Source: Streptomyces abikoensis (GTDB lineage: Bacteria; Actinomycetota; Actinomycetes; Streptomycetales; Streptomycetaceae). Taken from it: a stretch of 64,000 nucleotides of DNA. The translations under genes were made by a program, and so were the position numbers. Shown piece after piece: positions 62,801-64,000 of this stretch (its first letter is position 1; each line of letters opens with the position of its first letter). Location: the NCBI RefSeq assembly GCF_014648775.1, contig NZ_BMRT01000012.1, positions 62,001 to 126,000 on the forward strand, given 5' to 3'. Below the pieces are notes generated by a model, which did no database searches, was not told where the DNA came from, and was given only the letters and a program-made list of their open reading frames with translations.

Positions 62801-64000
62801 GCGCGCGCTCCTTCGGACGGTTCGACGGGGTCGGAGGCGGCTTCGTCCGCTTCGACGGCTTCGACGGCCTCGGCCGTGGCGGTGCCGGTGGCGGGCGGGG
62901 CGTCGGGCTGGAGGGCGGCGGCGAGGGAGGCGAGCTCCTCGGGCAGCCGGGCGGACTCGCTGCGGGCGAGGCCGGCCAGCTCCACGACCGTACGGCCGTC
63001 GGCGCCGGCCGTGGCCCGCACCCAGACGCGGCGGCGCTGGATGAACAGCGAGCCGGCCAGGCCCAGCAGGGCGGCGACGGCGCCGCTCAGGGCGAGCTCG
63101 TTGCCGGGCTTCTGGGAGACCTGGAAGGTGGCCCACTCCTTGATGGCGTCGAAGTGCAGCGAGCCGCCGTCGGGGAGCGTCATGGTGTCGCCGACCTTGA
63201 GCAGCTTGGCGAAGGGCGAGCCGTCCTTCTCCGTGAACTGCTTCATCTTGGTGACGTCGAGCTGGTAGACGTTCTGCGGCATGCCGGAGTCGGTGCCGAG
63301 GCTGCCGTGGTAGGCGGTGAGGACGAGGGCGGGGTTGTCCAGGGCGGGGAACTGGGACGCCATCATCCCGGTCTTCAGGTCCAGCGTCGGCACGAAGTTG
63401 CCCTTGAAGCCGATCTGGGTCTTCTCGCCGTCCTTGTCCCGGTAGTCGCCGACCTTGGCGACGGCGGTCTCGGTGACGTTGCTGTCCAGCGGCAGCGCGG
63501 ACATGGGGCCCCGGAAGGCGATGTTCCCGCGGCCGTCCTTGACGGTCACCATCGGAGCGTAGCCGTGGCCGATGAGGTAGACCTTCGAGCCGCCCGTCTC
63601 CAGCGGCTCGTTCACCTTGATGGTGGCCTTGCGGGCCGGGCCGTCGGCGCCCTCGTAGTACGTGATGTGGGCGGCGTAGTCGCGCGGGGTGCCCTTCTGG
63701 GGGCCGGTGCGCTCGTAGCTGCCGGAGAAGCGGTCCAGGTAGAAGCTGAACTTGTCGAGGTCGTCCGGGCGGAAGAGGGAGCCGGACTTGAAGTCGTCGT
63801 ACTGGGTGAGGGTGTTCGAGAAGCCGTCGCCCTCGACGACGAGCTTGCCGCCCTCGGACTTCCACAGCTGGCCGGAGGCGAAGGCCACGAGCAGGGCGAT
63901 CAGCGAGACGTGGAAGAGGAGGTTGCCGGCCTCGCGCAGATAGCCCTTCTCGGCGCCGACGGAGCCCTTGCTCCGCTCGACGCGGAAGCGGCGGCGCTTG
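62797..64000 (-). CDS. resB: Cytochrome c biogenesis protein ResB (N-terminus beyond window)
   Basis: At least 401 residues up to the window edge, reading on through GYLREAGNLLFHVSLIALLV (a characteristic ResB helix) past the GTG at 63888. Membrane helices flank a large extracytoplasmic domain (about WKSEGGKLVVEGDGF onwards) ending in a helix and a Val/Ala/Glu-rich C-terminal tail. With ResC it delivers haem to apocytochrome c. The start and the first helices lie outside the window. Confidence 0.93.
   Translation of the reverse strand, partial: KRRRFRVERSKGSVGAEKGYLREAGNLLFHVSLIALLVAFASGQLWKSEGGKLVVEGDGFSNTLTQYDDFKSGSLFRPDDLDKFSFYLDRFSGSYERTGPQKGTPRDYAAHITYYEGADGPARKATIKVNEPLETGGSKVYLIGHGYAPMVTVKDGRGNIAFRGPMSALPLDSNVTETAVAKVGDYRDKDGEKTQIGFKGNFVPTLDLKTGMMASQFPALDNPALVLTAYHGSLGTDSGMPQNVYQLDVTKMKQFTEKDGSPFAKLLKVGDTMTLPDGGSLHFDAIKEWATFQVSQKPGNELALSGAVAALLGLAGSLFIQRRRVWVRATAGADGRTVVELAGLARSESARLPEELASLAAALQPDAPPATGTATAEAVEAVEADEAASDPVEPSEGARA

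Overview
The window is high-GC actinobacterial chromosome and reads as Streptomyces: third codon positions are almost all G or C, GTG starts and 4-base stop/start overlaps are common, and it carries Streptomyces hallmark families (DUF397 proteins, DUF5753 XRE regulators, GPP34, DUF4229, LRESDAP motifs). From memory the backbone is syntenic with the S. coelicolor region holding the nuo operon and the futalosine menaquinone genes. I saw no rRNA, tRNA, CRISPR array, transposase or integrase.

Layout. 1-4.2 kb (minus): the start of an exported or anchored protein, a long-chain polyprenyl diphosphate synthase, a flavoprotein and an ATP-grasp ligase. 4.5-7.05 kb (plus): fumarylacetoacetase, a GPP34 protein with a Gly/Cys/His tail and a small lipoprotein. 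7.1-23.3 kb (minus): a complete 14-gene nuoA-N operon for proton-pumping NADH:menaquinone oxidoreductase, with a good Rex-type operator and a sigma70-like promoter in front of nuoA. 23.3-24.05 kb is a long divergent regulatory stretch leading to an NlpC/P60 cell-wall hydrolase.

25.1-33.4 kb is the most accessory-looking part. It holds an HTH/coiled-coil protein with a trypsin-like domain that has lost its catalytic triad, a 57-aa membrane peptide divergent from it, an RsbW-like ATPase divergent from an XRE-DUF5753 regulator with three tandem DUF397 genes (a WhiJ/AbaA-like cassette), a DoxX-like protein, a DUF4291 protein, a DUF4232 lipoprotein, a membrane-bound HTH protein and a secreted calcium-repeat protein.

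33.5-44.5 kb returns to quinone biology: geranylgeranyl-reductase-like MenJ homologue, a large membrane protein, MenG methyltransferase, a collapsed amidohydrolase, MqnC, a Ser/Thr kinase, a membrane-anchored esterase with a G/Q/Y-rich tail, and MqnA. 44.8-54.3 kb: cold-shock protein, two acyl-CoA synthetases, an AraC and a TetR regulator, a secreted lipase, a dicarboxylate/amino-acid symporter and a DUF4229 protein. 54.3-60.7 kb: MqnE, an AsnC regulator, a 44-aa small gene, UbiX, a lipoprotein that appears to start with ATT, MqnP and UbiD. The window ends with a PLD-N-terminal-type membrane protein, an SRPBCC protein, and the cytochrome c maturation genes resC and (partial) resB.

How they fit: tail synthesis (polyprenyl synthase), head-group synthesis (MqnA, MqnE, MqnC), prenylation (MqnP), decarboxylation (UbiD with UbiX cofactor), methylation (MenG) and tail reduction (MenJ-like) together make menaquinone. 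Complex I reduces that menaquinone and the c-type cytochromes matured by ResBC accept its electrons. Only the futalosine hydrolase (MqnB), MqnD and the deaminase step are not here.
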